64,000 nucleotides of DNA from Tenrec ecaudatus (GCF_050624435.1 NC_134537.1:124348086-124412085), one strand, 5' to 3'. Shown: positions 44,251 through 56,345, numbered from the stretch's first letter. Translations and numbers: made by a program. The notes: generated by a model not told the origin, from the letters alone.

Positions 44251-47200
44251 ATGACATCACAGAATCTTCAGATGGAGATAATAACCCTGAATATCAATGG
44301 CCTCAACTCAGGCATTAAAAGACTGAGACTAGCACACTTGCTTAGAAAGAACCCATAAAGCTGATGCCTACAGGAGACACATCTCAAGGCTACACACAAA
44401 AATAGACTTAGAATCAAAGGCTGGAGAAAGGTATATTAATCAAACCATAATTTAAAAAAACAGGAGTTGCAATCCTAATCTCGGATAAAATTGACCTCAA
44501 AGTGAAAACCATAAAAAAGAGATAAGGAGGGACACTATATAATGCTCAAGGGAATGGTAGACAAAGAACCGCTAAGCATTGTAAACATATATTCCCCGAA
44601 TGAGAGACCTGCTGAATACATCAACCAGACAATCCAAAAGATTAAAAAACAAATCATAGCCTCAACAATTATAGTGGGTGACTTTAATACACCACTCTGA
44701 GAAAGATAGATCACAGGAAAAGAAACTCAACAAGGAAGCTAGAGATCTAAATACTACAATTAGATAATTTGACCACATAGATATTTACAGAGCTTTTCAT
44801 CCAAATACAAAAAAAAAAAAATCACAATCTTCTCGAGCTCACATAGCACATATTCGAAGATAGACCACATGCTGGGGCATAGGTGAATATACATAAATTT
44901 AAGCACATTGATATCATACAGACATCTCTCTGACCACTGTGACATAAGGCTGGGAATCAACAAAAGGAAGATGAAGAAAATAAGAGCAAATATTTGGAGA
45001 ATGAATAACTCTACTGCAAAGGGAATGCATACTGGCACAGATTAGAGATGAAATTAGGAAATTTCTAGAAACCAATGAAAATGAGCACATGACGTACCAA
45101 AACTTTTGGGACACAACAAAGACAGTTATTAGAGGAAGTTTCATAACAATACAGGCACACATGAGAAAGGAATAAAGACTCATGATTGATATGCTGGCAC
45201 AAAATTTACAACAACTAGAGCAGAGTCAGCAGGACAATCCTACTAATAGCAAAAGAAAAGAAATAATAAAAATCAGGACTGAGATTCAGGAGAGGTAAAA
45301 TAAGAAAACTATGGAAAAAATTAATGCTGCTAAAAGTTTGTTCTTTGAAAGGAAAAAACAGAATTGACAGACCACTGGCAAACCTAACCCAAGAAAAGAG
45401 GGAACAAATTTGAATAGCAAGAATAAGGGATGAAAGAGGGGAGATTACAACAGACGCTAATGTAATCAAAAGGATAGTTACACAGTACTATGAAGGATTG
45501 TACTCCAATGAATTCAACAATTTGGAAGACATGGACAAATTCTTGGAAAAACAATCCCTCTCTAGACTATCCTCGATGGACATCAAGAATCTCAACAGAC
45601 CAATAGCAATAGAAGAAATAGACAAGGGTATCCTGGGATTACCAACAACAACAAAAAAAGAATCCCCTGGACCAGATGGCTTCACTGGCGAATTCTACCA
45701 AGCATTTAGGGAAGAACGAACACTAATCCTACACAAACTCTTCCAGAACACAAAAAAAGACGGCAAACTCCTTCTATGAAGCTAGTATAACTCTGATACC
45801 AAAACAATATCCCTAATGAAAATCAAAGCAAAAATCCTTAACAAAATACTAGCCAACAGAATACAAAAGCATATAAAACAAATAATCCACCATGACCAAG
45901 TGGGATTCATACCAGGGACAAGGAATGGTTCAACATACAAAAAACCCATTGTGTTAATCATCACATTGATATTAAAACAAATGATAATATAGATAGATAC
46001 AGAAAAAGCATTTGACAACATCCAACACTAATTCCTGTTTAAGACACTTGAGAACATAGGAATGGAAGGAAAATTCCTCAAGACAATACAAGTTATATAG
46101 GAAAATCCAACAGCCAACGTGGTAGTCAATGGAGAAAAGACTAACACAATCCCACTGAAAAAGGGAACCAGACAAGGATGCCCCTTGTCTCCACATCTAT
46201 TTAATATTGTGCTGGAGTTTTTAGCTAACAACATGAGGCAAAGAAAAGACATCAAAGGTATTCATCTGGGGAAGGAAGAGGTGAAACTATCATTATTTTC
46301 AGATAATGTGATTTTGTATGTGTAAAATCACAAAGTTCCACAAAGGGAGTACTGGAAGCAATAGACGAGTTTGGCAGAGTGGCAGGATACAAGATCAACA
46401 AACAGAAGTCCATCAGACTGTTATACACATATGATTAAGACCACAGAAGAGGAGACCAAAAAGGAGGTACCCTTCACAATAACCAAACACAAATAGAAAT
46501 ATCTAGGGACATACCTGACTAAAATAACAAAAGATCTATATGGGGAAAACTACAGAACACTATTACAAGAAACCAAGAGCGACCTCAACAAATGGAAGAA
46601 TATCCCATGCTTGTGGATTAGAAAACTCAATATAGTCAAGATGTCAGTTCTGCCAAAGGCACTATATAAATTTAATGCAATCCCAATATAATTAACCTCA
46701 TCTTTCTTCAAGGAAATGAAAAAAACTGATTACCAACTTCATATGGAGAAGGAAGAAGCTCAGAATTAGCAGAGAACTCCTCAAGAGGAAGGACACAGTG
46801 GGAGGGCTTGCTTTACCTAACTTGAGCACATACTATACAGTCACAGTTGTCAAAACCGCATGGTATTGGTACAATGACAGATACTCAGACCAATGGAAAA
46901 GAACTGAAAATCCAGAAATAAATATATCAGCATACAGACAACTGATCTTGATAAGGGCCCCAAAAATATCCATTGGGAAGCAGATTCCCTCTTTAACAAG
47001 TGGTGCTGGAAAAATGGATATTTACCTGCAGAAAAATGAAGCAAGACCTTTATCTCACTCCATGAACAAGAATAAACTCAAGGTGGATCACAGACCTTGA
47101 AGTTAAACCCCAAACTATGAGGGCCATCAATGAGGGAATTGGGACCAACTTGAGAACTTTGGCACAGGATATACATAGGCTATCAGAAATAGGGCAGGAC

Positions 47201-48024
47201 ACAAACACAGAGGAGGCACAAATTGACAAATGGGATATAGTAAAGATAAAACACCTGTGTACATCAAAAGAATTCCCCACGAAAGTCATAAGAGAGTCCA
47301 CGGACTGGAAAAAGATCTTTAGCAATGACTCATCACACAAAGGCCTTATTACTAAAATCTACAATACTTTGCTAGCTTCTAAAAAGAAAAAAAAATTAAT
47401 TGCCCACTGAGGAGTTGGGCAAAGGACCTAAACAGAAGTTTCACAGGGGCATAAATCTGAATGTCAAGCAAACATATGAGAGAATGTTCCCGGTCTTTAG
47501 TCATAAGAGAAATGCAAATCAAAACAACAATGAGGTACCACCTAATACCCTCAAAGGTAGTCCAATTCAAAAAATCAGAAAGCAACAAGTGCTGGAGGGG
47601 CTGTGGGGAGACAGGAACTCTCATCCACTGCTGGTGGGACTGTACGTATGAACAACCACTACATAAATCGATTTGGTGATATCTAAAACAGATGGAAATA
47701 GAGCTGCCATACGACCCAGCAATCCCCCTATTAGACATATACCCAGAAGAGGCAAAAAACAAAGCAAGGGCAGCCATCTGTGCTCCAATGTTCATTGCAG
47801 CACAATTCACAATTGAAAGGAGTTGGAAACAACCCAAATTCCCATCAACAGATGAATGGATTAAAAAGCTGTGGTATATACATACAATGGAGTACTACGC
47901 ATTGCTAAAAAGCAGTGATGGACGTATGAAGCACATTGCTGCATGGGAAGAACTGGAGGAAATCATGCTAAGCGAGGTAAGTCAGGCACAAAAGGACAAG
48001 TACAACATGAGTCCATTGAGGTAA
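44251..48024 (+). pseudogene. L1 ORF2 (endonuclease/reverse transcriptase), inactivated
   Basis: ORF2p nicks target DNA and reverse transcribes L1 RNA. Recognisable parts in order: endonuclease 'LNINGLNSGIKR' (44286-44320), 'CLQETH' (44367-44384), 'IIVGDFNTPL' (44670-44698) and 'DHMLGH' (44865-44882); RT fingers 'ESPGPDGFTGEFYQAF' (45661-45708); RT motif 'DTEKAFDN' (45995-46018); '[12 protein letters not shown]' (46170-46205); the catalytic FADD-type box reads 'FSDN' (46297-46308); zinc knuckle CX3CX7HX4C (47587-47643); C-terminus 'KLWYIHTMEYYALLKSS' (47870-47920). It is 3774 bp, the usual length. Many stops and frameshifts (for example 44356, 44701, 45777) make it non-functional, and the second catalytic Asp is Asn. 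Confidence 0.9.
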
Positions 48025-51000
48025 GCTTTAAAAAAATGCAAAAGGGGCATAGGGAAAAAGCTACTGTATACAAATATTCGTGGGGTGAGGACCAAGTAAT
48101 ATGGCAGGGACCTGACCAAATACAGGGATACACATCGTAGATAACTAAAAATGAGATGGGGAAGGGAAAACAAATAATAATAAAAAAAAGTCATGGGTAG
48201 CCTGGGGCACAGGGAACTAACCCACCCTAGGGGAGGGTATTGTGTATATCTCCACAGGGAAAGAGGGACCAGATTTCAACCCAGTGCTCCAAGACATGAA
48301 TGCAACATGCCGGCGTGGAGTAGGGAACCAGTGGAGAGGTCTGGGGGATTGGTTGCAATCCCAACTACTAAGTGGACACCTGCCCCTCTCCTAAGAAGAA
48401 TTTATTTCAAGGTCAGCATTGAATCTGCAGCTCCGGACAGGGACATATCTGATCAGAGCACATGGGAGCAGATGAAGGGGGAGAAGGAGTGGAGTACATC
48501 CTGGCCCAGCAGGCCGTGAGGGCGATGTTCCCAATTAGAGCAGCCAGTCAACAAAGAGGACCACATGGCCAGCCCCACAATGAGACATGATGCCCCTCAC
48601 TGACCCATAGCCCTACAGGGGACAACACCAGAGACAGTGTGGGAATTGCACCTGATCTGATCACGCCACACTGAGGCAGAACACTAAGGGGGTGCAACAG
48701 AACAGAAAGGGAATGGGGCTGCGAGGTCCCCGGTGAATGCTCAAGGTGGACTTTAAGACCAGGGTGTGGTGCCCCAACAGACTGGACTGGAAAACACTCC
48801 TAAAGGCCAACGGGCAATCCTTGAACTAACTACCAGCTTTTCTTTTTTGTGTGTTTTTTGTCATTGTTTTGTTATTGTTTTGTTATACATTGTTACTTGA
48901 TTTTACTCTGTCTTGTTTTTGTGCATGCTATTATATCTGCAGGTCTGTCTAAATAAGATAGGCTGGATGAACAATCTGCAGGAGAAAACCACGGGACCCA
49001 GAGTTCCAGGCAACATGGGAGAGGGGTAGGTGGGGGGAAAGGAAGTGGTGTTAACAAACTCAGGGACAAGGGAACAACACGTGATTCAAATCGGTAGTGA
49101 GGAGGATGTGGGTGGTTTGGTTGGGCATGATCAAGGGTCATGTAACCAAGAGGAATTCCTGAAACACTGTTGGGGACTGAGCATGATAATGGGACAGGAG
49201 GAAAGTCCAAGGAAATAGAGGAAAGAGCTGGGAGGGAAAGGGAATTTATAGCGGTCTAGATAAAGACATGTATATGTATAAATATGTTTATATATGAGGA
49301 TGGGGAAATAGATTTATGTGCATATATTTATAGGTTTAATATTAAGGTAGCAGAAGGACACTGGGCCTCCACTTAAGTATTCCCTCAATGCAAGAATACT
49401 TTCTTCTATTAAATTGGCATTCTATAAAGCTCACCTTCCAGACACAACCGCTGAAGACAAAACGGGTGCATGAGCAAATGTGGCGAAGAAAGCTGATGGT
49501 GTCTGGCTATCAAAAGAGATAGCATCTGGAGACCCAAGGCCCAAGTGTCGACCAATGGAGATCCCCTCATAGAGGGGTTTAGGAGAGGAGATGGGTTAAT
49601 TAGGGTGTGAGGTAGTATCGATGAAGAACACAGCTTTCCCCCGGATCCTGGATGCTTCCCCCCCCCCCAACTACCATGATCCAAATTCTACCTTGCAGGG
49701 CTGGATAGGACAGAGGCTGTACACTGGTGCATATGAGGGTTGGAGGTACAGGGAATCCAGGGTGGATGATACCTTCAGGACCAAGGGTGTGAGGGACGAT
49801 GCTGGGAGAGTGGAGGGTGAGTGGGTTGGAAAGGGGGAACTGATTACAAGGATCCACATGTGACCTCTTCCCTGGGAGAGGGACAGCAGAGAAGGGGGGA
49901 AGGGAGACTCCGGATAGGGCAAGATATGACAAAACAACGATGTATAAATTACCAAGGGCATATGAGGGAGGGGGGAAGGGGGAGGGAGGAGGGGAAAAAA
50001 AAGAGGACCTGATGCAAGGGGCTTAAGTGGAGAGCAAATGCCTTGAGAATGATTGGGGCAGGGAATGTATGGAAGTGCTTTATACAATTGATGTATGTAT
50101 ATGTATGGATTGTGGTAAGAGTTGTATGAGTCCCTAATAAAATGTAAAAGAAGAAAAGAGAAAAAAATGATTAGGGCAAAGACTGTACAGATGTGCTTTA
50201 TACAATTGATGTATGTATATATATGAACTGTGAAAAGAATTGTATGAGCCCCAATAAATTGTTAAAATTAAAAAAAAAATAAAATAAAATTGAAAAAAAA
50301 AAAAAGAGATAGCATCTGGGGTCTTAAAGGCTTGAAGGTAAACAAGGGGCCATCTAGCTCAGAAGCAACAAAGCCCACATTAGAAGAAGCACACCAGCCT
50401 GTGCAATCACAAGTTGTCGAAGGGATCATTAGAACAAAAAAATCTTATAGTGAATGAGGGGTGGAGTGGAGATCCAAAGCTCATTTGTAGGCCACTGGAC
50501 ATCCCCTTACAGAAGGATCTCAGGGAGGAGATGAGCCAGTCAGGGTGCGATGCAGCAATGATGAAAAATACAATTTCTTCTAGTTCCTGAATGCTTCCTC
50601 CACTATAATTATCCCCATTCTACCTTGCAAGTCTGGCTAGACCAGAGAATGTACACTGGGACAGATAGGAGCTGTCAGTGCAGGGAGTTCTGGGCAGATG
50701 GTCCCTTTCAGGACCAGTAGTACGAGTGGTGATACTGGGAGAGTAGAGGGAGGGTGGGTTTGAAAGGGGTAACCAATTACAAGGATCTAGATGTGACCTC
50801 CTCCCTGGGGGATGGACAACAGGGAAGTGGGTGAAGGGAGACGTCGGACAGGGCAAGATAGGACAAAATAATAATTTATACATTATCAAGGGTTTGTGGG
50901 GGAGGGGGGAGGGGGGAGGGAGAAGGGAAGGGAAAAATGAGGACCTGATGGGGCTTAAGTGGAGAACAAATGTTTTGAGAATGATGAGGGCAATGCATGT

Positions 51001-51079
51001 ACAAATATGCTTTACACAATTGATGTATATATGGATTGTATAAGATTTGCATGAGCCCCTAATAAAATTATTTTTTAAA
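48025..51079 (+). other. Exceptionally long L1 3' UTR
   Basis: Without the nested insert it is about 2265 bp, several times the 0.5-0.7 kb usual for human and mouse L1. It has a T-rich block (48840-48910), an AT-rich block (49260-49335), a conserved 'gtcttaaaggcttgaaggta' block (50320-50340), a purine-rich block (50890-50940) and the AATAAA terminus (51060). The same modules recur in order at 38110-39675 and 58557-59914. Confidence 0.85.
49530..50301 (+). mobile_element. L1 3' tail nested in an L1 3' UTR, with a duplicated end
   Basis: A perfect 18-bp duplication aaaagagatagcatctgg lies at 49512-49529 and 50302-50319. The insert starts 'agacccaaggcccaagtg' and carries two successive L1 termini: one ending 'ccctaataaaatgtaaaag' (about 50150) and one ending 'gccccaataaattgttaaa' (about 50260) before the final poly-A. 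The outer L1 3' UTR resumes with 'ggtcttaaagg'. Confidence 0.9.
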
Positions 51080-52189
51080 AGAAAGTAATATCCTTGAGTC
51101 AATTTTGAAGGTTATGTTTCTAAGAAATTTGGCAATTTTCTCTTTCCAAATTGATTAATAAGTTATGAATTTATAATCTTATTACACTTTTGATCGCTGT
51201 AAACTGTCTATATTTTCATTCTTATGTTTATTTGTCTTCTTACTTGTTCATTCTCTTCTTCTCTCTTCCTTTCCCCTTCACTGGGCTTCCCAACTTTGGG
51301 TTTTGTGAATCTTCTCGATTTTATGCTCTCGTCTTTAACTTTAGTTTTCATTTTCGTTTACTGCTTTTACTCCTATTGAGTTTTATTATTGTTGTAGTTC
51401 CGTTTTCTCAAGTTGAATCTTAATGTGCTAATCTTCACCCTTTCATGTATATGGTATCTCTTTAAAGTTATAAATGCCCTTGTAGGGACAATGTTCGCTG
51501 TGTCCCACATGTTTTCCATTGCAATCACCATCGGATTTGAAACATTTTTCCAATTCGCATTCATTTGTCTCCTTTCCTTGTTTATTTCTTGCTTATTTAA
51601 ATCACCAGATATGTGCCTCAAAAAGTTATCTTTAGAAAAACAAGTAGAACGTTTTTAAAAATTGATTTTAAGATTTCATTGGAGAGGTTATAGGGGAGCA
51701 ACATTAAAATGTCGTGCTCTCGTTTACGGCCCACTATGCACAGGTGTGTCACGTGTGCTTGAAAAGGACATGAATTCTTTGCTTGTTGGAGGGACTGTTC
51801 AAAGCCTGTCCATTAAATCACTCATGTGAATTGTGCTGTTCAAATGTGCATCTCAAAAGAATTTGAGCCACCAGGTACTAGGAGAGATGTTTTCAAATCC
51901 CTGTTTTGATGTGCTCGCAGATTTCTCAATTTCTGCTTATAGTTCTATCCATCTTTGCTTGTTATCTCTTGAGACTATGTGACTAATATATTACAAGTTT
52001 AGAATCAGCATGTTTTCCTAGTAAACTTTTTGCATTATGCAGCCTCTCTTTTTCTTTAGTTATGACTTTATTTAACCTCTGTTTGTCTGATATGACTGTA
52101 GCCACTCCTTTAACATTTGCTTAGGATCTACCTGCTATGACATTCGCGTCTTTTTTCCCCTCAAAATATTCTCACCTTGTATTTTACAA

Positions 52190-52545
52190 AGTATTTAAAA
52201 ATAATTTTATTAGGGGCTCTTACAACTCTTCTCACAATCCACACATACATCAATTGTGTAAATCACATTTGTACATTCATTGCCCTCATCATTCTCAAAA
52301 CATTTGCTCTCCACTTAAGCCCCTGGCATCAGTTCCTCATTTCCCCCCATCCCTCCCCGCTCCTCCCTCATGAACCCTTGATAATTTATAAATTATTATT
52401 TTATCATATGTTACACTGTCCGACGTCTCCCTTCACCCACTTTTCTGTTGTCCGTCCCCCAGGGAGGAGGTCACATCTAGATCCTTGTAATCAGTTCCCA
52501 CTTTCCACCCGACCCTCTCTCCACTCTCCCGGTATCATAGTGCAT
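52190..52545 (-). mobile_element. L1 3' end, antisense
   Basis: The left edge 'aataattttattaggggctc' leads into the full antisense terminus: 'cacttaagcccctggcatca', 'ccagggaggaggtcacatct' and 'ctccactctcccggtatcat'. It splits the ancient L1. Confidence 0.9.
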
Positions 52546-52664
52546 GGTTGGATTTTTTGAAGTCCAATCTTTATCTTTAAATAGGAGAATTCAGCCTTTC
52601 ATTGGGTGTAAATAATGATAACCTTGGCTTTAGTTCTCCCATCTTGTTCTATCTTTCCTATTGT

Positions 52665-53011
52665 TCAGTGGGTTCTGCATCGGGCTGCTAACTACAAGGT
52701 TAACAGGTCAAAAACACTAGCTGCTCTGTGGAAGAAAGATGAGGCTTTCTTTCTTTTTTTTTTTTTAAATAAATCATTTTATTGGGGCGTGTACATCTCT
52801 TACCACAATCCATACATACATCAATTGAGTAAAGCACCCTTATACATTTGTTGCCCTCATCATTCTCAAAATTCACCTTCCACTTGGGTTCCTGGAATTT
52901 CATAAGTATATAGTCTCCACAACGCACAAAGGTTATCCTATTTAGTCCTATCGGGTTGACATGAGTCAGAATTAACTCAAAAGAAATGAGCTTGGTTTGG
53001 TTATTGTTCAA
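52665..53011 (+). repeat. AfroSINE containing an L1 tail
   Basis: The left half (agtgggttctgcatcgggct ... gaagaaagatgaggctttc) and the right half (cctatcgggttgacatgag ... gcttggtttgg) are separated by an antisense L1 end at about 52752-52892. Confidence 0.8.
52752..52892 (-). mobile_element. L1 3' end inserted in an AfroSINE
   Basis: A T-rich start, 'aaatcattttattggggcgt' and 'cttccacttgggttcctgg' identify an antisense L1 terminus of about 140 bp. Confidence 0.82.
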
Positions 53012-53742
53012 CTTATTTTTCCCTCTTTTGTTTTATTTAAGGACTGACTGAAGACTTTTATTTGCCAGTACTAATTTGAGGGTTATACATTCAAAAAAGC
53101 ATACTTATCAAATTCAATGCTAAGTATTCAGTTTTGAAAAACATTTTTTCAACCTATATGCCTTTGTTTGAGTGCATTTTATCTCTGGTTTCCTCTACTC
53201 CACATTCCTGTATGTTTAGCTTCAGAGTCAGCATTTCCTTTGCTCTCATTCCGTCTTGCTCCTGAAATCGTCTGACCAGGCCAACCTGCCTCATGCCTGA
53301 AGTACACTTCTTTGATGAGGTCCCACGAGGAAAACTTTCAGATTTTATTTATTTGAAAGTGCTTTTATTTTTCTCTCATTCTCAAAGGTTATTTTCCCTG
53401 CGTACACAATTCTAGGTTGATCATTATTTTTCTGTCAGCACCTTGAAGCTGTCGCTCCATTGTCTTTTGGTTTTCAGAGTTGTTATGGGGAAGTAATTTG
53501 TTATTCTAAACTCGGTTTCTGTTGAGTCATCTCCATTTTCCCTGTGTCAGCTTAATTCCCCCCACCCCTCTTTTTGTCTTTAGTGCTCTGTAGTTTCACT
53601 ATGACCTCTCTGGATTAATGTTCCTTTGTCTTAATCCTTTGGGGGATTTATGGATCTTCCTAAATTCAGAGGTGGCGGCAGCAGGGGTGAGGTAGAAGTG
53701 GTGCTGTCTTTCATTACTTCTGGAACTTTTTCTGCTATTTTC

Positions 53743-53897
53743 TGTGGCAGAGGTGTCGGGTTGTTAACCACAAGGCTGGCATTTCAAGCCTATCAGTCAC
53801 CCCTTTAGTATAGATTCTCGTAAAGGTTGAATCTCAGAAACCCTAGATGACTCGCTGGGGGTCAGAATCAACTCACCGACAGTGGGTTTGGTTTGAG
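53743..53897 (+). repeat. AfroSINE
   Basis: 'ggcagaggtgtcgggttgtt', 'ggctggcatttcaagcctat' and 'ccgacagtgggtttggtttg' follow the AfroSINE order. The body is shortened. Confidence 0.78.
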
Positions 53898-54119
53898 GGA
53901 TTACCTTGCCCTATTTTCCCCTTATTTTTAGAGTCACGTTTAAATGTTTATTCGACACTATCATGATCTCCTTCAAGTCTCTGAACCCTTCTTTCATAAG
54001 TCTTTCCTTTATGTTTCTGTTCTGAATTGTATGTGGTTTTTTTTTTTTCAGATTCATCTTGATGCTTGTTCATGTCTTATTCAGCTTTCTCTAATCTTTT
54101 ATTGAAAACTTCCTTTAAA

Positions 54120-54480
54120 TAGTGAGTTACCTGTTGGGCTGCTAACCACAAGGTCTGCAGTTTGAAACCACCGGACACTCCTCACGGGAAAGCTGAGGCT
54201 TTCTTTTTCAACGAGATCTTTCCACGCTGTCCCCCTAGAGCAGTGGTTCTCAGCCTTCATGTCACAATCTTTTTATACAGTTCATCATGTCATGGGGTCT
54301 CCCCACCCATAAAATTATTTTCATTGCTACTTCTTCACTCTCATTTTGCTACTGTCATGAATCGGGCATCTTCTGTGAAAGGGTCGTTAGACCCCCAAAG
54401 GGGTCACGACCCACAGGTTGCCCTAGAGGGTAACTATGAGTTGGATTCGACCCCAGGGAAGTAAGTTTGGTTTCACTTTG
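54120..54480 (+). repeat. AfroSINE carrying a SPIN element
   Basis: It has the head 'gtgagttacctgttgggctg', B-box 'tctgcagtttgaaaccacc' and, after SPIN, the tail 'gggtaactatgagttggatt ... gtaagtttggtttc'. Confidence 0.8.
54241..54420 (-). mobile_element. SPIN-like hAT transposon with a clipped end
   Basis: It starts with the full inverted repeat 'cagtggttctcagcc' and shares internal blocks with the copy at 4601 ('ataaaattattttcattgct', 'atgaatcgggcatc', 'gggtcacgacccacaggttg'). The right inverted repeat stops at 'caggttg', about ten bases short. Yet a perfect 8-bp duplication ccctagag abuts both edges (54233-54240 and 54421-54428). Confidence 0.85.
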
Positions 54481-54830
54481 GGTCTCGTATCAGTATTCTA
54501 TGCAAGAACCACCGTGATTTTAGCTTGACTTGGTTTATTTTTTCAGTTTAAAAATTTCTAATGGTTTCTTTTACAAATCTTTTTAAAATTTAAATAGCCA
54601 CTACTCTCTTATTTGATAGCTCAAGCGTGTCAGTCATTTGTATTTTACATTGTGGAACCAATGGTTTCAATATCAGATTATACTGTTTGCTATTTCTGCT
54701 GCCCTTCAGCAAATTGCCTTGTTTCCTGATGTCTTCTTTGGGTGTCCCTTGACTTCTGGTCCCTGGACCTTCATTTGTAGGAAACTCTTAGGTCGCCAGG
54801 TCCAGGTGAGGGACTGTATGGAGGGAAGTT

Positions 54831-55264
54831 GATGTTGCTGGGGGTCAGTGAGTTCCTTCTGTGTCATAATGATGCCCCAGGTCAGAGTGGACCCTCCCCG
54901 CTGGGTTTTCTTGTTCATACGCTCTCTTTCTCTTGCTCACACTCTTTTTTAGTTTCTTTAGTAGACAATTTATTTGATAAACTTGCTCAATAACAAAAAT
55001 ATAAGTGAAGAAAATTATGTCCATTTGGTAGTTTGTGTTAACAATTTGTTTTGAAACTATTAATTGAAAAATATTATCAACAATTCTTAATCAAGTTTAT
55101 ATTCTTTACAGAAGCAGAGCACTAGACTTTTCTCTTGTAAACTTAGAATTATCCACTTTGGGTTAACAGCGTATGTCACCAATTATCTCTTGCTAAATCC
55201 ACCAAAAACTTGTGCCACTAGCTTTGGCTAATCTCCAGGTACCAGCACACCCGTTTCAAAGTAG
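54831..55264. other. Unassigned stretch
   Basis: No gene or repeat recognised. It may be further ancient L1. Confidence 0.35.
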
Positions 55265-55435
55265 GCTGTGTGCCCTGAACTGCGAATCCTAACAATAGCC
55301 CCCGCCCCGCCCCCGTGGAAGAAGACGAGGTTTGCTACTCTGCTACAGAGACAGAGTCTCAGAAACCCAGTTCTATTCTCTCCTATAGAGTTGTTGAGTA
55401 GGAATCAACCCAATGGCAGTGAGGTTCTGTTTGTT
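55265..55435 (+). repeat. AfroSINE fragment
   Basis: It has the body and tail: 'agagtctcagaaacccagtt', 'gttgttgagtaggaatcaac' and 'caatggcagtgaggttctg'. Confidence 0.75.
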
Positions 55436-55597
55436 TGTTTTTTAAGGAAATTATCAATTTAGAATCGTCTGAAGTCAAATTCTAAGCAGTTTGACTACAA
55501 AGCCATGTAAAGTGGGATTCACAGCCAATGAATGAAGCTCAAAATGAAGGACTCTTGGCAGTCTCTTCTTCCACCAGCCACCCAGGTTCAAGAGGGG

Positions 55598-55702
55598 GAG
55601 TTTTCTCCCTGAGGCGGCATCTTCTTCATAAGGTGGTGGTTTCAAACTCACCTTGCACTTACCAGCCCACCACATAACTGCCACCCTACCAGAGCTCTTC
55701 CG
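55598..55702 (-). repeat. AfroSINE head, inverted
   Basis: 'aggtggtggtttcaaactca' and 'cataactgccaccctaccag' are an inverted head and B-box region. Confidence 0.65.
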
Positions 55703-55852
55703 GTATGTCCAGAGTGCTGCAGAAACGATGCAACATGACAGCAACTCTTTAATCCAGGCTGGGCTGTTTGGGTCCCACCTTGATGACTCTCTTAGACTCA
55801 TCTTTATCTACCTTGACGTTATCTCCTTTCCCCATCTGCAGCGAAGTTTTAA

Positions 55853-56345
55853 AATGCAAGCCTCCAGCAGTCATGAGTCCAAAAGACAGATTGCACTGGG
55901 TAAATCTGCCCCACAAGATCTCTTTAAAGTGTTGAAAAGCAAGGATGTTACTTTGAGGACTAAGGTACGCCTGTCCCAAACCATGGTACTTTCATTGGCC
56001 TCCTATGCATGTGAAAGTTGGACACTGGAAGACCAAAGAATTAATGCATATGCATTATGGTGCTGGTGAAAAATATTGAACATTCCATGAACTACTAAAA
56101 GAACAAACAAATCTGTTTGGCATGAAGTACAGGCCAAATGCTCCTTAGAGACAAGGATGGTGAGACTTTGTCTCTCATATTCTGTAGGAGAGACCAGTCC
56201 CTGGAGAAGGACAACATGTTTAGTAAAGCAGAGGGGCAGGGTAAAGAGGAGGGCCCTGGACAAGATTGACAAGTGGCTGCAACAGTGAGCTCAATCATAA
56301 GAACAATTTTAAGAATTGTGCGGGACCAGGCAGTGTCTCATTTTA
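55853..56345 (+). mobile_element. RTE/BovB 3' fragment
   Basis: It has a fairly well-kept coding piece: 'KRQIALGKSAPQDLFKVLKS' (55881-55940), 'TLRTKVRLSQTMVLSLASYA' (55951-56010), 'ACESWTL' and 'ALWCW'. These match the RTE segment after the active site. It then continues in broken frames to 'agtgtctcattttattgtac', the RTE 3' region. It is 5' truncated. Confidence 0.85.

Larger units (their letters stand above)
42068..51079 (+). mobile_element. Nearly complete L1 retrotransposon (about 8.2 kb without insert)
   Basis: The 5' end (cttctgggaagatggcgacg) opens like a mammalian L1 5' UTR. The order is 5' UTR 42068-43122, ORF1 43123-44077, spacer 44078-44250, ORF2 44251-48024, 3' UTR from 48025 to 51079. 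A 16-bp target duplication flanks it (42052-42067 / 51080-51095). A 772-bp L1 tail (49530-50301) is nested in the 3' UTR. Both ORFs are inactivated by stops and frameshifts, so it is a fossil, though the best preserved in the window. Confidence 0.93.
41935..54830 (-). mobile_element. Ancient antisense L1 (L1M/HAL1-like), split many times
   Basis: Pieces of one old L1 in antisense lie at 41935-42051, 51096-52190, 52546-52664, 53012-53742, 53898-54119 and 54481-54830. They keep a consistent order: 'tttctaagaaatttggcaat', 'aatttctgcttatagttcta', 'ttctagg(t)tgatcattatttttctgtcag', then a 5'-type region. The gaps are exactly filled by younger L1, SINE and SPIN insertions. Whether it is L1M or HAL1 cannot be told here. 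No frame survives. Confidence 0.65.

Noticed and set aside
47379..47837. A 152-codon minus-strand open frame
   Set aside because: It is the antisense shadow of L1 ORF2.
50620..51102. A 160-codon minus-strand open frame
   Set aside because: It is the antisense of the L1 3' UTR, which is open by composition.
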